Assembly (NCBI RefSeq): GCF_000735455.1
Contig: NZ_JMPS01000042.1
Span: 1 to 64,000, forward strand
Reading direction: 5' to 3'
DNA: 64,000 nt
DNA from: Yokenella regensburgei ATCC 49455
GTDB taxonomy: Bacteria > Pseudomonadota > Gammaproteobacteria > Enterobacterales > Enterobacteriaceae
A program made the position numbers and the translations under genes. Of the stretch, positions 33,268 through 42,800 are shown piece after piece. Below the pieces are notes generated by a model, which had not been told where the DNA came from, did no database searches, and saw only the letters and a program-made list of their open reading frames with translations. The first letter of the stretch is position 1, and every line of letters starts with the position of its first letter.

Positions 33268-34044
33268 TCACTTTAATAGTTCACCCAACTGACTGAGTAC
33301 GTCCTGCGTCTGATTGCTGAGCAGATGATGAAAAAAAACAAAAATCCCGGTCATCAGCAGACCGGCGGTAACCACAACGGTACGCAACGACACCTGCCGG
33401 GAGAGACGGTAAGGCGCCGCCTGCTGACCAAAATCAAGATGCAACACCGGGGGCTGAGTGGCCGGCTCCGGGTTCAGCTGAAGATGAAGCGACTGGCTTA
33501 TCTCCCGGAGCATTTTTTTGCCGTCCGGCATGAGGCGATAGCGCCCCTGAAAGCCCATCAGCAGACACAGCAGAATAAATTCCAGCACATCGCGGTAGCG
33601 CGTCGGATCCTCACGCAGCTTATCGAGGACGGCGAACACCTTTTCACCGCCCCAGGTCTCACCATGAAACTGCGACAACAGGGAATTTTCTGCCCACACG
33701 CTCTGACTTCCCCACTCATGGGCCATCACAGCTTCATCAATAAACGAGCACAGTACATAGCGAAACGACAGGAGAGCGCCATTCTCATAGCCAGACTCCC
33801 GCAGCTCCTGCTCGATGGCGCGGATTTCCGTTACCACCGTCTGCCAGAGCCCCGCCACATCGTCATGGCGGGTCAGCGTGCGCACACGGGCGACCATGCC
33901 GAAAAGCGGCGTGGCCGCATCAATCACCGGATTCAGGCTGTTGCCGCGCATCCGGAACGCAAAATCAGGATCGCTGTCCGTCAGGCCCGCCTGCTCATGA
34001 AGCAGCCCCTGCAGCGGGTTGTCGTACATTCCATCGGTTGACAT
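33268..34044 (-). CDS. tssL: T6SS membrane-complex protein TssL (DotU/VasF)
   Basis: A 258-residue TssL of the short type. A cytoplasmic helical domain (about 1-200: PLFGMVARVRTL, RYVLCSFIDEAVMAHEWGSQ and LCLLMGFQGRYRLMPDG) is followed by one C-terminal transmembrane helix (about 222-243, VVVTAGLLMTGIFVFFHHLL). There is no OmpA-like peptidoglycan-binding tail, so anchoring to the wall must be provided elsewhere. It pairs with TssM and links the membrane complex to the baseplate through TssK. Confidence 0.95.
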   Translation of the reverse strand: MSTDGMYDNPLQGLLHEQAGLTDSDPDFAFRMRGNSLNPVIDAATPLFGMVARVRTLTRHDDVAGLWQTVVTEIRAIEQELRESGYENGALLSFRYVLCSFIDEAVMAHEWGSQSVWAENSLLSQFHGETWGGEKVFAVLDKLREDPTRYRDVLEFILLCLLMGFQGRYRLMPDGKKMLREISQSLHLQLNPEPATQPPVLHLDFGQQAAPYRLSRQVSLRTVVVTAGLLMTGIFVFFHHLLSNQTQDVLSQLGELLK

Positions 34045-34060
34045 GGTTTACCCTCATGGT

Positions 34061-35398
34061 TTACTGGCTGCGGACAGCCCAGAGCTGCATATCGAGTTCA
34101 GGAAACTCACCGGCAATATGGAATGCCAGGGTGTTTCCGCTGATAAGTGACGACCAGGCCGGACTCTGCCGGTCAAGCTGGAAATAGCTGTACCCCGCGT
34201 GATAGGGCAACTGGCGCGGGGCCACCGGCAGTGGCTGAAGCGGGATCCCCGGCAACTGCAGACTGATCAGCTCACGAATTTTCTCGCCGGAAGCCACCTT
34301 GACCTGCTGTAGCAGCTGTTTGCGCAACTGGTCCTGCGGCATCCTGGCCCGCACGGCCAGCACGAACATGGCGTTCTGCAGCAGTTCACTTTCGCCAATC
34401 ACCGCCAGGTACACGCCATACGCCTGTTTGCTCAGTTGCAGGGAGACCGCACGCGGCGACAGCACCGTGCTGAGCGCCTGACGCAGGGCCTGCATCACCG
34501 GATCAAAACTCTGACGCGGATCGTCATGGCGGTAAGCCGGAAACTCCGGCGGCAGGCGGGATTCGTCGGTAAACGTCATCAGCTCGCCGCAGAACGATAC
34601 CAGCGTCTCGTACAGACGCTCAGGGTGCAGCGTGCCAAGACGGGCCAGATGTGACAGCCTGGGCTGAATGCGGTTAAGCAGCTGCAGCATCATGAACTCG
34701 GCCACATCGGCCACACCCTGCTGACCAGGCGCTGCAATGCGCTGCGCCAGCGTACGGGCGCGCTCGGCCACAAGACCAGCAGACTCCCCGAGAAAACGTT
34801 TCAGCACCGGGATCGCCGCCACCGATGAACAACAGGGCATAAACGCTGACTCCAGCACCAGTCCCCCGTCCGGACGACGCTCCTGAATACGGGCAATCGC
34901 GAGCGTAGTCCAGGCGCTCCTGTCGTCACGCTCCAGCATCAGACGTGGCGTAACCCGGCCAACATCAAGAGAGGTGACATCCCCCCCGTCGCTGTGCAGG
35001 TCCCGGACATCATAGCGATGCGCCTCCAGGCGGGTGGCTACCGACTGCTCCGGTTGACGGACTTCATTAACGCCGCTGACCGCCAGCGGGAGCGCCAGAT
35101 ACACCTTCTGCCCCGTCACAGCATCGTCCGTAATTTCCAGCGGCGGCGGCAGTGCATCGTCTGCTGGGATGTTAAACACCGTGCCGTCCGGCATCACGCC
35201 CCGGGACCCGACCAGCGCGATACGCCCAAAATTCAGGTACTCTTCATTAATGTCCAGTGACTGGAGGCCACAAAAGTAATCACTGATAGCGCTCAGGCGC
35301 GCCTGCAGCGTGTAATCCACATGACGCTGCTGTTGCTGAAAATGCTGGGGCTTGATAAAGAGCCCTTCGCGCCAGATAACGCGGTTACGGATAGACAT
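34061..35398 (-). CDS. tssK: T6SS baseplate-membrane linker TssK
   Basis: A 445-residue TssK. The signature start VIWREGLFIKPQHFQQQQRH (8-27) is intact. The shoulder and neck regions follow, and the C-terminal part has PLPVAPRQLPYHAGYSYFQL, typical of the family's foot domain. TssK trimers connect the TssF/TssG wedge to TssL and TssM. It sits between tssJ (three-base gap) and tssL (16-base gap) in the operon. Confidence 0.95.
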   Translation of the reverse strand: MSIRNRVIWREGLFIKPQHFQQQQRHVDYTLQARLSAISDYFCGLQSLDINEEYLNFGRIALVGSRGVMPDGTVFNIPADDALPPPLEITDDAVTGQKVYLALPLAVSGVNEVRQPEQSVATRLEAHRYDVRDLHSDGGDVTSLDVGRVTPRLMLERDDRSAWTTLAIARIQERRPDGGLVLESAFMPCCSSVAAIPVLKRFLGESAGLVAERARTLAQRIAAPGQQGVADVAEFMMLQLLNRIQPRLSHLARLGTLHPERLYETLVSFCGELMTFTDESRLPPEFPAYRHDDPRQSFDPVMQALRQALSTVLSPRAVSLQLSKQAYGVYLAVIGESELLQNAMFVLAVRARMPQDQLRKQLLQQVKVASGEKIRELISLQLPGIPLQPLPVAPRQLPYHAGYSYFQLDRQSPAWSSLISGNTLAFHIAGEFPELDMQLWAVRSQ

Positions 35399-35401
35399 TC
35401 G

Positions 35402-35935
35402 TTATTCTTCTGTTTGCGGTTGTAAGTCCACTTCATCCATACGCAGATGCACCAGCACCTGGTAATGCCGTCCCGTACTTTTCACCGGGATCACCTTGCG
35501 CCACTGTGCGCTGTCCGGATCGGCATAGTGCGCAATGACGCCGATGTAGCGCGTTTTTTTATCCAGTTCGGCGGGAGGCAGGTATTTAAACTGCCCCGGT
35601 AACAGGGTGTAGTCCTGATGATCGAGATAGTTCTTCGCCAGCGCTTTGGGCAGGTCGGTGGTCACCTGATCGTAATCACTGGCAAGCAGCCGGGAATCTT
35701 CCGCCAGCATGACTATCTGAAACTCAACCGGTGAGGCATCGCCACTCTCACCGGGGTTCATCTCCGGCTCCCCCACCAGACTGAAAGAGACCGTGGAGGG
35801 CTGGCTGTCATCACTGCCAACCTGGATATCGGGATTGGCGGCAACTTTCGCCATCTTGCCCATGGTGGTACAGCCACCGAGAGACAGTGACAGCAGCAGC
35901 ATCAGCGCCATTTTTTGTATCGCCATTGTCCGCAT
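35402..35935 (-). CDS. tssJ: T6SS outer-membrane lipoprotein TssJ
   Basis: A 177-residue lipoprotein. The lipobox LSLSLGGC lies near residue 22, followed by the beta-sandwich typical of TssJ (VSFSLVGEPEMNPGESGDA, VEFQIVMLAEDSRLLASDYD and RYIGVIAHYADPDSAQWRKV). It anchors TssM to the outer membrane. Its ATG overlaps the last base of the tagH stop (TAATG). A second ATG three codons later would shorten the n-region only. Confidence 0.92.
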   Translation of the reverse strand: MRTMAIQKMALMLLLSLSLGGCTTMGKMAKVAANPDIQVGSDDSQPSTVSFSLVGEPEMNPGESGDASPVEFQIVMLAEDSRLLASDYDQVTTDLPKALAKNYLDHQDYTLLPGQFKYLPPAELDKKTRYIGVIAHYADPDSAQWRKVIPVKSTGRHYQVLVHLRMDEVDLQPQTEE

Positions 35936-37146
35936 TACGACGACTCCAGCCCGTCGCGCACCGCACGGTCATACGCCTGGGCGTAAACCTGGCGAAACAA
36001 TTTTTCAACCCCCTGCTGGCGTGAAGAGGTCAGCTCACTGAAATAGTGCTGATACATCTCCCACTCCCATCCGGCATTTTCGCCCTGACCGTTCCGACGG
36101 TATTGCGCGAAACGGGCCAGCAGTCCTTCCGGGGAAAAGGCCTGAAGCACGCTCTGCAGCGCAACGCGGGTCGCATTCTGACTCGCCGCATGCTGCAGAC
36201 GAATATTACTGAGGATTTCTGCTACCGCGGCTGGTGCGGACAAATGCACGGGGCTTTGTCCTTCGGCGAACAGCAGCGACACGGTGTCGTGATAATTCAG
36301 CCCCAGGCGCAGCGGATTATCTTCAATCGGGCGCAATAGCTTGTCGGCAAGGGCCCCCTGCTCCGCCTGCAGTGCCAGTAACCCCTCCACCAGCGCGCGC
36401 AGGGTCCTGCCCAGATCGGACAACATGTCAGCGGCCAGCACCGGATCGGTCACCGTCAGGTTGCTCCCCAGACCGGCCATCACCGTCTCCAGTGCCGCCA
36501 CCATCCCTTCATCAGAAGTCAGTCCTGTCCGTCCCACCCCGGGTAATTCAATAAACGTCTGATTCATGGTTTCTTTCCCTGCGGAGATCTCTTCCGTCTG
36601 TTGCGGTGATGCCGGTGTGATCGCCATACCCGATACCAGTGCTGACACGCTGTGGTTATCCTGTCGCAGCGCCCCCAGCGGATCGTCATGGCGGGGAGTT
36701 GTCGTGACCGGATGAGACACTCCGGCATCGTGAACCGGCCCGGAAAGCCAGTCATCCATGTTGCCCTGTGGACGGTTATCAATCAGTTCATCCAGTGCCG
36801 GTCCCTGTTGCCTGTTCCCCAGAGAGACACGGATCTGAAATGGCCCTACGGTCAGCTCATCACCTTCACTCAACCGGACGTGTCTGTCCCCGCCAACCGG
36901 CGAGCCAGCACCATTGATAAACGTCTGCCCGCTTTCGTCGTGCAGACAAAAATGCCCGTCGACGAGCACAATTCGCGCATGTCCCGGCAGCACGGCGCCC
37001 AGACTTTCCCGAAGCTGCCAGCTATCCCGATCCGATGCGCCCAGCGTTCCACCCTCAGGTCCGAATTGATGCTGAACCTGCGAGTTTCCCTCCAGCAGGG
37101 CGCTGTTAAGTACCAGTAATGAAAGCTGCTGTGCGCTGTTGTTCAT
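35935..37146 (-). CDS. T6SS FHA-domain protein TagH/Fha (VasC)
   Basis: A 403-residue protein with an N-terminal FHA domain (about 15-105; the phosphothreonine loops include HFCLHDESGQTFINGAGSPV and the GDELTVGPFQIRVS end strand), a variable linker, and the T6SS-specific C-terminal domain (about 200-400, ending RQVYAQAYDRAVRDGLESS). Fha proteins read threonine phosphorylation set by PpkA/PppA pairs in some systems. No kinase or phosphatase gene is present in this cluster, so Fha may act constitutively or use another kinase. The ATG at 37146 has a GGAG site five bases upstream. Confidence 0.88.
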   Translation of the reverse strand: MNNSAQQLSLLVLNSALLEGNSQVQHQFGPEGGTLGASDRDSWQLRESLGAVLPGHARIVLVDGHFCLHDESGQTFINGAGSPVGGDRHVRLSEGDELTVGPFQIRVSLGNRQQGPALDELIDNRPQGNMDDWLSGPVHDAGVSHPVTTTPRHDDPLGALRQDNHSVSALVSGMAITPASPQQTEEISAGKETMNQTFIELPGVGRTGLTSDEGMVAALETVMAGLGSNLTVTDPVLAADMLSDLGRTLRALVEGLLALQAEQGALADKLLRPIEDNPLRLGLNYHDTVSLLFAEGQSPVHLSAPAAVAEILSNIRLQHAASQNATRVALQSVLQAFSPEGLLARFAQYRRNGQGENAGWEWEMYQHYFSELTSSRQQGVEKLFRQVYAQAYDRAVRDGLESS

Positions 37147-37148
37147 AC

Positions 37149-38147
37149 CTACTCCTGCACGCATATCGTGACCCGGGCCACCTCAGGCGGCGTCCCCAGA
37201 AAACTGCTCCAGCCGAGGCTTGCGCCCTGATGCCTGTCAAGGCGCATCCCGCTGGCCTGCTGATGTCCAAAACCGAGGCTCAGATCCCACGCCAGCTGAT
37301 CGCGCAGAATGAAGGACATAAAGCGCACCAGCGGCTGATACTGATCGCCATCCGGCAGAAAGCGGAGAAAATCACGAGATGAAAGATGATTGATTTTTAA
37401 AACAAACTTTCCGGCACAGTCACTGACACGATCGCCGGAAATGAAATCCTGCCCGAGCCGCACGTTGTCCTTCCCGAGACGGTTCTGCTGTTCGTCACAG
37501 ACCACCACCTTACGTATCTGCCAGTCATCCACCACCACGTCCTCAAGGTCGAAACAGTGCATCACCAGACCGGCGATGACCTCCGGTGAACGACTGGGGC
37601 TTGCCAGCATGCCTGCATAAGAGAGCATTTTGGCCCGGTTGACCGGCAGGCTGTCGCGTACGGCCTCATTACCCAGCCCCACCAGCGCAAACATCAGACG
37701 GGAGAAGCCGTCCCGCCCCTCATCCTGAAAGCGGACGTGGTAGCGGTATTTACGCCATACCCGGTGCAGCAGGGTCAGCAGACGGTGATGGAAAAAATCG
37801 AGAAACAGCCCCAGACGCGGCTCCTGCCAGGCGTATTCCCACGCCAGTTCGTCAAGGTAATAGCCCGGCATCGGGGACTGGCTGCCATGGAGCCCGAGAA
37901 ATGCCACTTCGAGATGGCGCAGGCCGCTGCCGTCCTCTTCCAGGCTGACGATATCGCCGGGATGAAATCCCAGCGACGCCGTAGATTTGAAGCGCACCCG
38001 CTCCTGTTCCGGGTAAATGTCCTGGTCAGCTTCGGGATCCACGTTTTCCAGCACATAAAGTAACTCCACCAGCGGGAAGAAGGAAAACTTCGCCAGCTCC
38101 CCCCGGGCAATCACATCATCGAGTGCTGACCTGCCTGTACCGGCCAT
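37149..38147 (-). CDS. tssG: T6SS baseplate protein TssG
   Basis: A 332-residue TssG. Family features include FFPLVELLYVLEN near the start, SLGFHPGDIVSLEED, the EVAFLGLHGSQSPMPGYYLD segment (residues about 90-110) and the LDFFHHRLLTLLHRVWRKYR helix. Together with two TssF subunits it makes the wedge around the VgrG hub. I chose the ATG at 38147, eight bases after an AGGAG site, over an upstream GTG. The gene overlaps the tssF end by 37 bases, a typical arrangement. Confidence 0.95.
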   Translation of the reverse strand: MAGTGRSALDDVIARGELAKFSFFPLVELLYVLENVDPEADQDIYPEQERVRFKSTASLGFHPGDIVSLEEDGSGLRHLEVAFLGLHGSQSPMPGYYLDELAWEYAWQEPRLGLFLDFFHHRLLTLLHRVWRKYRYHVRFQDEGRDGFSRLMFALVGLGNEAVRDSLPVNRAKMLSYAGMLASPSRSPEVIAGLVMHCFDLEDVVVDDWQIRKVVVCDEQQNRLGKDNVRLGQDFISGDRVSDCAGKFVLKINHLSSRDFLRFLPDGDQYQPLVRFMSFILRDQLAWDLSLGFGHQQASGMRLDRHQGASLGWSSFLGTPPEVARVTICVQE

Positions 38148-39877
38148 CGGTAACACTCCTTGTTGTCCAGGTTATACACTTCCAGCAGATGAAAGGCGTT
38201 CACGCTGGCATAGAGGGAGAGGAAATGTGCCAGCACCGTGCTGAAAAGATAGAGATCGCCTTCTCCGCCAAATGCCGACTGACGCACGGAGATCCGCGAT
38301 TTCAGGCCGCGAACCGGCATGCCGCGTACCATTCTGTCAACCGGCGAGGTTTCTATACCCTCTATCCCGGCCAGCCGCTTGCGCGAGGCCTGTTCAGCCT
38401 GTTTGTCATACAACGCGGGAAAATCATAGGTACGCAACACCTGCATCAGCGCATCACGGCTCAGCAGGGACACATAGTTCAGCGACAGGTTAGAAATCAG
38501 CATCCACTGCAGGCTGCCGTCCAGTACCGGACGCAGCGAACGCGTGGGGCGGGTAATGTTACGGAACGTGAAAAAATGGGGCGTGGCGTTGGTCGGGACA
38601 CAAATATCCCCCACCTTCAGCTGTGCCGCACGCTCCCGGTTGGTGCAGGTCATGCTGACAGAAACCGCTTCATCCTTACCGACCACCTCGGTTTCGTCCC
38701 CCCGAACGAAGGAGAGCGCATGCTCAAAGCCCTCGCCACTGGCGGCTTCACGGACCCTGAGGCGGTAATACAACGCCAGACGCCCGCTGGCGCGTTCAAT
38801 CTGATGCTGAAAACTCTCAAAAGGCTGATAAACACGGTGACCGCCGCGCGCACGTCCATCCGGTCCCTGCACCCAGCCTTCCACGCTGTCCACGGAGAAG
38901 ATTTCGTAACTGTCAGGATGGCTGTAGCTGGCCCTCAGGGGGTACTCGGCCTGCCGACCGGTGAGCGCCACCGGCTCGCTGTCGTGGTGAAACAGATTAA
39001 TGGCCGGGACGCAGTTCAGCATAAAGGCATCCTGGCGGATCTTCAGTGCAGACGGTAGGGGCCGCTCAAAGCAGAAATGCAGCTTAAAGGCAGAGACCGC
39101 CCGTGGTTGCTTCGGCCAGTCGCCACCTGCCAGATGGAAGAACAGAAAACTTTCCGGGAAACAAAAATATTCCTGCAGGATGCGATAACCTGAATAAATA
39201 TTACCGGGGTACGGCAGCAGCGCCTCTTCCCGGGCAAACCCGCTGGTCTTCAGAATGCTGGCGGGCTGACGAAAACGCGTACCGTCAATCTCCAGCTCAA
39301 TCCAGGCCAGACGGTCCGATAACCAGAAATAGAGTTCACGCGCCGTCCATGGATCGCCGCCAAGATAGAAACTCAGCTTACTTAGATCCAGTTGCTCCAG
39401 CGGCACCGGCACCGGTAGCGTCAGATCCAGAGTGATCGCCGAGATATCCGTCCCGCTGTGGGCGCTGACATTCTCAAGCGTCGCCGGAAAGATCCACACA
39501 TCGTGGCAGGTCTGAAAATGACAGGTTGTCTCATTCTGCACCACACTGTCGAGGGGACAGCCGCGCGCCAGAAATGCCGGTTGTGCCAGCGCACCGGCCG
39601 CGGGTGTAAACTGAATGATGGTCATGGAGGGTACGGGGCGCAGATAGTTCGGCCACAGCATGGTCAGCAGACCGTGCGTCAGTTCCGGGAACTCGTCCTC
39701 AATTTTGGCGCGCAGGCTGCCCGTCAGAAACGCAAACCCCTCCAGCAGCCGTTCCACGTCGGGATCTGTACTCTGCTCAGATAAAAAGCGCGTCAGTTCG
39801 GGATGGGACTCTGCAAACTGGCGCCCCTGCAGGCGCAGCCAGCTCAGTTCATCCCGGAAATAGTGTTCCAGCGACAT
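38111..39877 (-). CDS. tssF: T6SS baseplate protein TssF
   Basis: A 588-residue TssF of normal length. The start YFRDELSWLRLQGRQFAESH is diagnostic, followed by DPDVERLLEGFAFLTGSLRA and LTHGLLTMLWPNYLRPVPSM. The C-terminus contains LYLFSTVLAHFLSLYASVNA, the wedge-contact region. It forms the baseplate wedge with TssG and TssE. The gene begins three bases after the tssE stop. Confidence 0.95.
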   Translation of the reverse strand: MSLEHYFRDELSWLRLQGRQFAESHPELTRFLSEQSTDPDVERLLEGFAFLTGSLRAKIEDEFPELTHGLLTMLWPNYLRPVPSMTIIQFTPAAGALAQPAFLARGCPLDSVVQNETTCHFQTCHDVWIFPATLENVSAHSGTDISAITLDLTLPVPVPLEQLDLSKLSFYLGGDPWTARELYFWLSDRLAWIELEIDGTRFRQPASILKTSGFAREEALLPYPGNIYSGYRILQEYFCFPESFLFFHLAGGDWPKQPRAVSAFKLHFCFERPLPSALKIRQDAFMLNCVPAINLFHHDSEPVALTGRQAEYPLRASYSHPDSYEIFSVDSVEGWVQGPDGRARGGHRVYQPFESFQHQIERASGRLALYYRLRVREAASGEGFEHALSFVRGDETEVVGKDEAVSVSMTCTNRERAAQLKVGDICVPTNATPHFFTFRNITRPTRSLRPVLDGSLQWMLISNLSLNYVSLLSRDALMQVLRTYDFPALYDKQAEQASRKRLAGIEGIETSPVDRMVRGMPVRGLKSRISVRQSAFGGEGDLYLFSTVLAHFLSLYASVNAFHLLEVYNLDNKECYRWPVQAGQHSMM

Positions 39878-39880
39878 AAA

Positions 39881-40312
39881 TCACATCATTCTGTAATGGC
39901 GGTTACTGTCCAAATGGACATCAAACGAGGCGACCTGCTCAAGCGACGCCAGACGTACCGCCGCATTCACCCGGAAGGTCATACCGGGCACGGTCGTTGT
40001 GTTGTCCACCGTAAAAACCTCAACACGGGTAATGCGGGGTTCATAGTCACGGATGCAGAGACGGATGGCTTCCCGGATCCGCCCGCCGAGATCAACCCCA
40101 CTCTGCGTGGCATCGTTGAGATCCACCACGCCGAGACCCGGCGAACTGCGGCAACTTCCACTGCGGGTATTAAGCACCCGTTCGAGCTGGCGTTTGACCG
40201 AGCCGATAAGCCCGTCCAGTGCATCAGCGGGCGGGATGTCCGCATCCTCGCCCCTGATCCTGTCGAATAAGCTGGCAGTACCTCCCCGGTCCCATAGCGA
40301 GAGAGAAGACAC
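39881..40312 (-). CDS. tssE: T6SS baseplate protein TssE (gp25-like)
   Basis: A 143-residue gp25-like protein. LFDRIRGE near the start, the SVKRQLERVLNTRSGSCRSS segment that precedes the conserved GLGVVDLND, and REAIRLCIRDYEPRITRVEV are the gp25/TssE pattern (the EPR motif lies here). It joins the baseplate to the first sheath ring. Gaps to tssC and tssF are below 7 bases. Confidence 0.93.
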   Translation of the reverse strand: MSSLSLWDRGGTASLFDRIRGEDADIPPADALDGLIGSVKRQLERVLNTRSGSCRSSPGLGVVDLNDATQSGVDLGGRIREAIRLCIRDYEPRITRVEVFTVDNTTTVPGMTFRVNAAVRLASLEQVASFDVHLDSNRHYRMM

Positions 40313-40318
40313 GGCGGC

Positions 40319-41797
40319 TTATTCCTTATCCAGACGGCCTACCAGCGAGAGCTCAAAACTGGCCCCCATGTATTTGAAGTGCGGGCGAACCGAAATCGCT
40401 ACCTGATACCAGCCCGCTTCCCCTTCCACGTCCATCACCTTAATGTGCGCGGCACGCAGCGGACGGCGGCTGCGCACATCGGCTGGCGGGTTCTCCTGGT
40501 CGGCCACGTACTGCTTGATCCAGCCGTTCAGTTCGCGCTCCAGATCCTGGCGCTCTTTCCAGGAGCCAATCTGCTCGCGCTGCAGCACTTTGATGTAGTG
40601 CGCCAGACGGTTGATGATGAACATGTACGGCAGCTGTGTGCCCAGACGGTAGTTGGTCTCCGCCTCTTTACCCTCACGGGTATTGGGGAAGACTTTCGGC
40701 TTCTGCACCGAGTTGGCCGAGAAGAAGGCGGCGTTATCACTGTCCTTACGCATGGTCAGGGTGATAAAGCCCTCTTCGGCCAGTTCGTATTCGCGGCGAT
40801 CGGTGATAAGCACTTCCGTCGGGATCTTCGCCTGCAGCTGTCCCATCGCCTCATACACGTGCACCGGGAGATCGGAGATCGCCCCTCCACTCTGCGGGCC
40901 GATGATGTTCGGACACCAGCGGTATTTTGCGAAACTGTCCGTAAGCGCGGTCCCCATCAGGTAAGCGGTATTGCCCCACAGATAGTGATCGTGGCTGGCG
41001 CTGATATTTTCCTGATAGTTGAACCCTTTTACCGGGTTCTCCACCGGATCGTACGGCAGACGCGCCAGGAAGCGCGGCGCAGTTAAGCCCAGATAGCGGG
41101 CATCTTCCGACTCGCGCAGGGCGCGCCATTTGGTGTAGGCCGGGCCTTCGAAGACCGATTTCAGATCTTTGATGGACGGCAGGTCGGTGAAGCTGTCCAC
41201 GCCGAAGAAGGTCGGCGCCACTGACGAAATGCAGGGAGCATGGGCCATCGCGCCCACCGCGCTGATATACTGCATCAGCTTGATATCCGGTGAACTCTGG
41301 GTCAGCATGTAATCGCCAATCACCGCGCCCACCGGTTCACCGCCAAACTGACCGTAGCCGCTGGAGTAAACGTGCTTATAGAAGCCAGACTGGGTGATTT
41401 CCGGTGCGAACTCAAAATCATCGAGCAGCTCGTCTTTGGTCGCGTGCAGCATCAGAATTTGAATGTTCTCGCGGAAATCGGTGCGCTCAACCAGTACCTT
41501 AGCCGAACGCCAGGTGGATTCCAGCGCCTGGAACTCGCGGGCATGCAGCACTTCATCAATCTGGGCGCTGAGTTTTTTATCCAGCTCCACAATCATGCGG
41601 TCAACCAGAGCTTTGTTGACCGGTTCGGCGGCATTACCGCTGTCGAGGATGTTCGAAATCAGCGCAGTGATGCCCTGCTTTGCCACGTTATAGCCTTCAT
41701 CGACAGGGGTAATACGCGCCTGCGCCATGATATCGTCAAGCAAAGAGGAGGAGGCCCCGGCAACGTCGCTGCGGGCTTGTTCTTCGGTCACAGACAT
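40319..41797 (-). CDS. tssC: T6SS sheath large subunit TssC (VipB)
   Basis: A 492-residue sheath protein. Conserved stretches include LVDRMIVELDKKLSAQIDEV, HAREFQALESTWRSAKVLVE, FGGEPVGAVIGDYMLTQSSP, and the C-terminal YVADQENPPADVRSRRPLRA. TssC forms the outer contractile sheath with TssB around Hcp. A 24-base gap separates it from tssB. It is the most conserved gene here and a good marker for assigning the T6SS subtype. Confidence 0.97.
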   Translation of the reverse strand: MSVTEEQARSDVAGASSSLLDDIMAQARITPVDEGYNVAKQGITALISNILDSGNAAEPVNKALVDRMIVELDKKLSAQIDEVLHAREFQALESTWRSAKVLVERTDFRENIQILMLHATKDELLDDFEFAPEITQSGFYKHVYSSGYGQFGGEPVGAVIGDYMLTQSSPDIKLMQYISAVGAMAHAPCISSVAPTFFGVDSFTDLPSIKDLKSVFEGPAYTKWRALRESEDARYLGLTAPRFLARLPYDPVENPVKGFNYQENISASHDHYLWGNTAYLMGTALTDSFAKYRWCPNIIGPQSGGAISDLPVHVYEAMGQLQAKIPTEVLITDRREYELAEEGFITLTMRKDSDNAAFFSANSVQKPKVFPNTREGKEAETNYRLGTQLPYMFIINRLAHYIKVLQREQIGSWKERQDLERELNGWIKQYVADQENPPADVRSRRPLRAAHIKVMDVEGEAGWYQVAISVRPHFKYMGASFELSLVGRLDKE

Positions 41798-41821
41798 TAT
41801 GTTTCCCTTACAGTCGTTGCG

Positions 41822-42325
41822 TTATTCTTCTGGCTTGATGAGATCAAGCTCTTTCAGCAGTTGTTCACGAGCATCCGGGCTGGCAAGTAAATCCTGCAGA
41901 CGGTTGCGAAATGAGGGGATATTACCGAGCGGGCCTTTGAGGGCAACCAGCGCTTCGCGCAGCTCCAGTAATTTGCGTAATTCCGGGACCTGTTGCGCGA
42001 TATTATCCGGGGAGAAATCGGCAAGGGAGGCAATATTCAGATGCACCGGCAGGTCATCTTCACTTTCTTCTTCCAGACGGTTCGGCACATTAAACGCGAG
42101 GTCGATTTTGCTTTCCCGCATCACTGCATTGAAGTTATTTTTATTCAGAGAAACCGTCTGACGTTCTTCAATCGGTGTCTCTTCCGTACGGCCTTTCAGA
42201 TCGCCGACAACCATCAGCGTGAGCGGGAGCTCAATTTCCGACTGCTGACCGTTGGTCGCAGGGACATATTTGATATTAATGCGCTCTTTTGGTGCTACAG
42301 AAGCCCCGTCAGTTCCTTTACTCAT
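41822..42325 (-). CDS. tssB: T6SS sheath small subunit TssB (VipA)
   Basis: A 168-residue VipA-type protein: RINIKYVPATNGQQSEIELP, LTLMVVGDLKGRTEETPIEE, VSLNKNNFNAVMRESKIDLA, and the C-terminal helix RDLLASPDAREQLLKELDLI that ClpV-type unfoldases and TssC contact. It heads the T6SS operon. I use the ATG at 42325, with a GTGG-type site seven bases upstream; a GTG two codons earlier is possible. Confidence 0.96.
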   Translation of the reverse strand: MSKGTDGASVAPKERINIKYVPATNGQQSEIELPLTLMVVGDLKGRTEETPIEERQTVSLNKNNFNAVMRESKIDLAFNVPNRLEEESEDDLPVHLNIASLADFSPDNIAQQVPELRKLLELREALVALKGPLGNIPSFRNRLQDLLASPDAREQLLKELDLIKPEE

Positions 42326-42331
42326 ATTCAC

Positions 42332-42800
42332 ACCACTTCACGTTATTCAGTTACGCTACACTGGAGACACCATATTGATGGATACCTGCCAGTTGCTTTA
42401 CATGGGGGCGAATAGTAGGAACGAGAGAAGTTAAAATCAAATCAGCAGGTTTTTAATGCTTCTTACAGTAAATAGGCGATATTTTGTATTGAAATGTAAT
42501 AATCGCTATTTTTAAGATTATTATTGCAGGTCTGTAATTGACTGATGGTAATTATCGTTGCTATAGAACCCCCATTAAAAATGAACAATAACCAGGCAAT
42601 TACGCCCCGTAATTAATCGTATTATCATTAACTGAATCTTTTTTAACGTTTGCAACAAAGTGTTTAATTACGTTCAACTTGATCTACATCACATAAAAAA
42701 CCTTCCATGTCACGTTTTTGCAACGTTCGGGCACACGCTCGCATAAAACAACGGGATACGCTGCCGGTATCCCGTCCTGGTTATTACGTATTCACCGCTG
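42332..42800 (-). promoter_or_regulatory. AT-rich promoter region of the T6SS operon
   Basis: This 470-base gap separates tssB from the FimB-like recombinase and must hold the main T6SS promoter. It is much AT-richer than the operon, a target for silencers such as H-NS. A weak sigma-54-like sequence (TGGGGGTTCTATAGCA on the minus strand, 42559-42574) has correct GG/GC spacing but poor flanks. On the minus strand GTTGCAAA occurs twice (near 42650 and 42718) and faintly resembles the motifs upstream of hcp. One arm of a direct repeat lies at 42622-42637. Confidence 0.45.

Noticed and set aside
42559-42574. Possible sigma-54 promoter for tssB (TGGGGGTTCTATAGCA)
   Set aside because: Only the GG/GC spacing and a few other bases match; much weaker than the hcp promoter, so I mention it only in the promoter-region entry.
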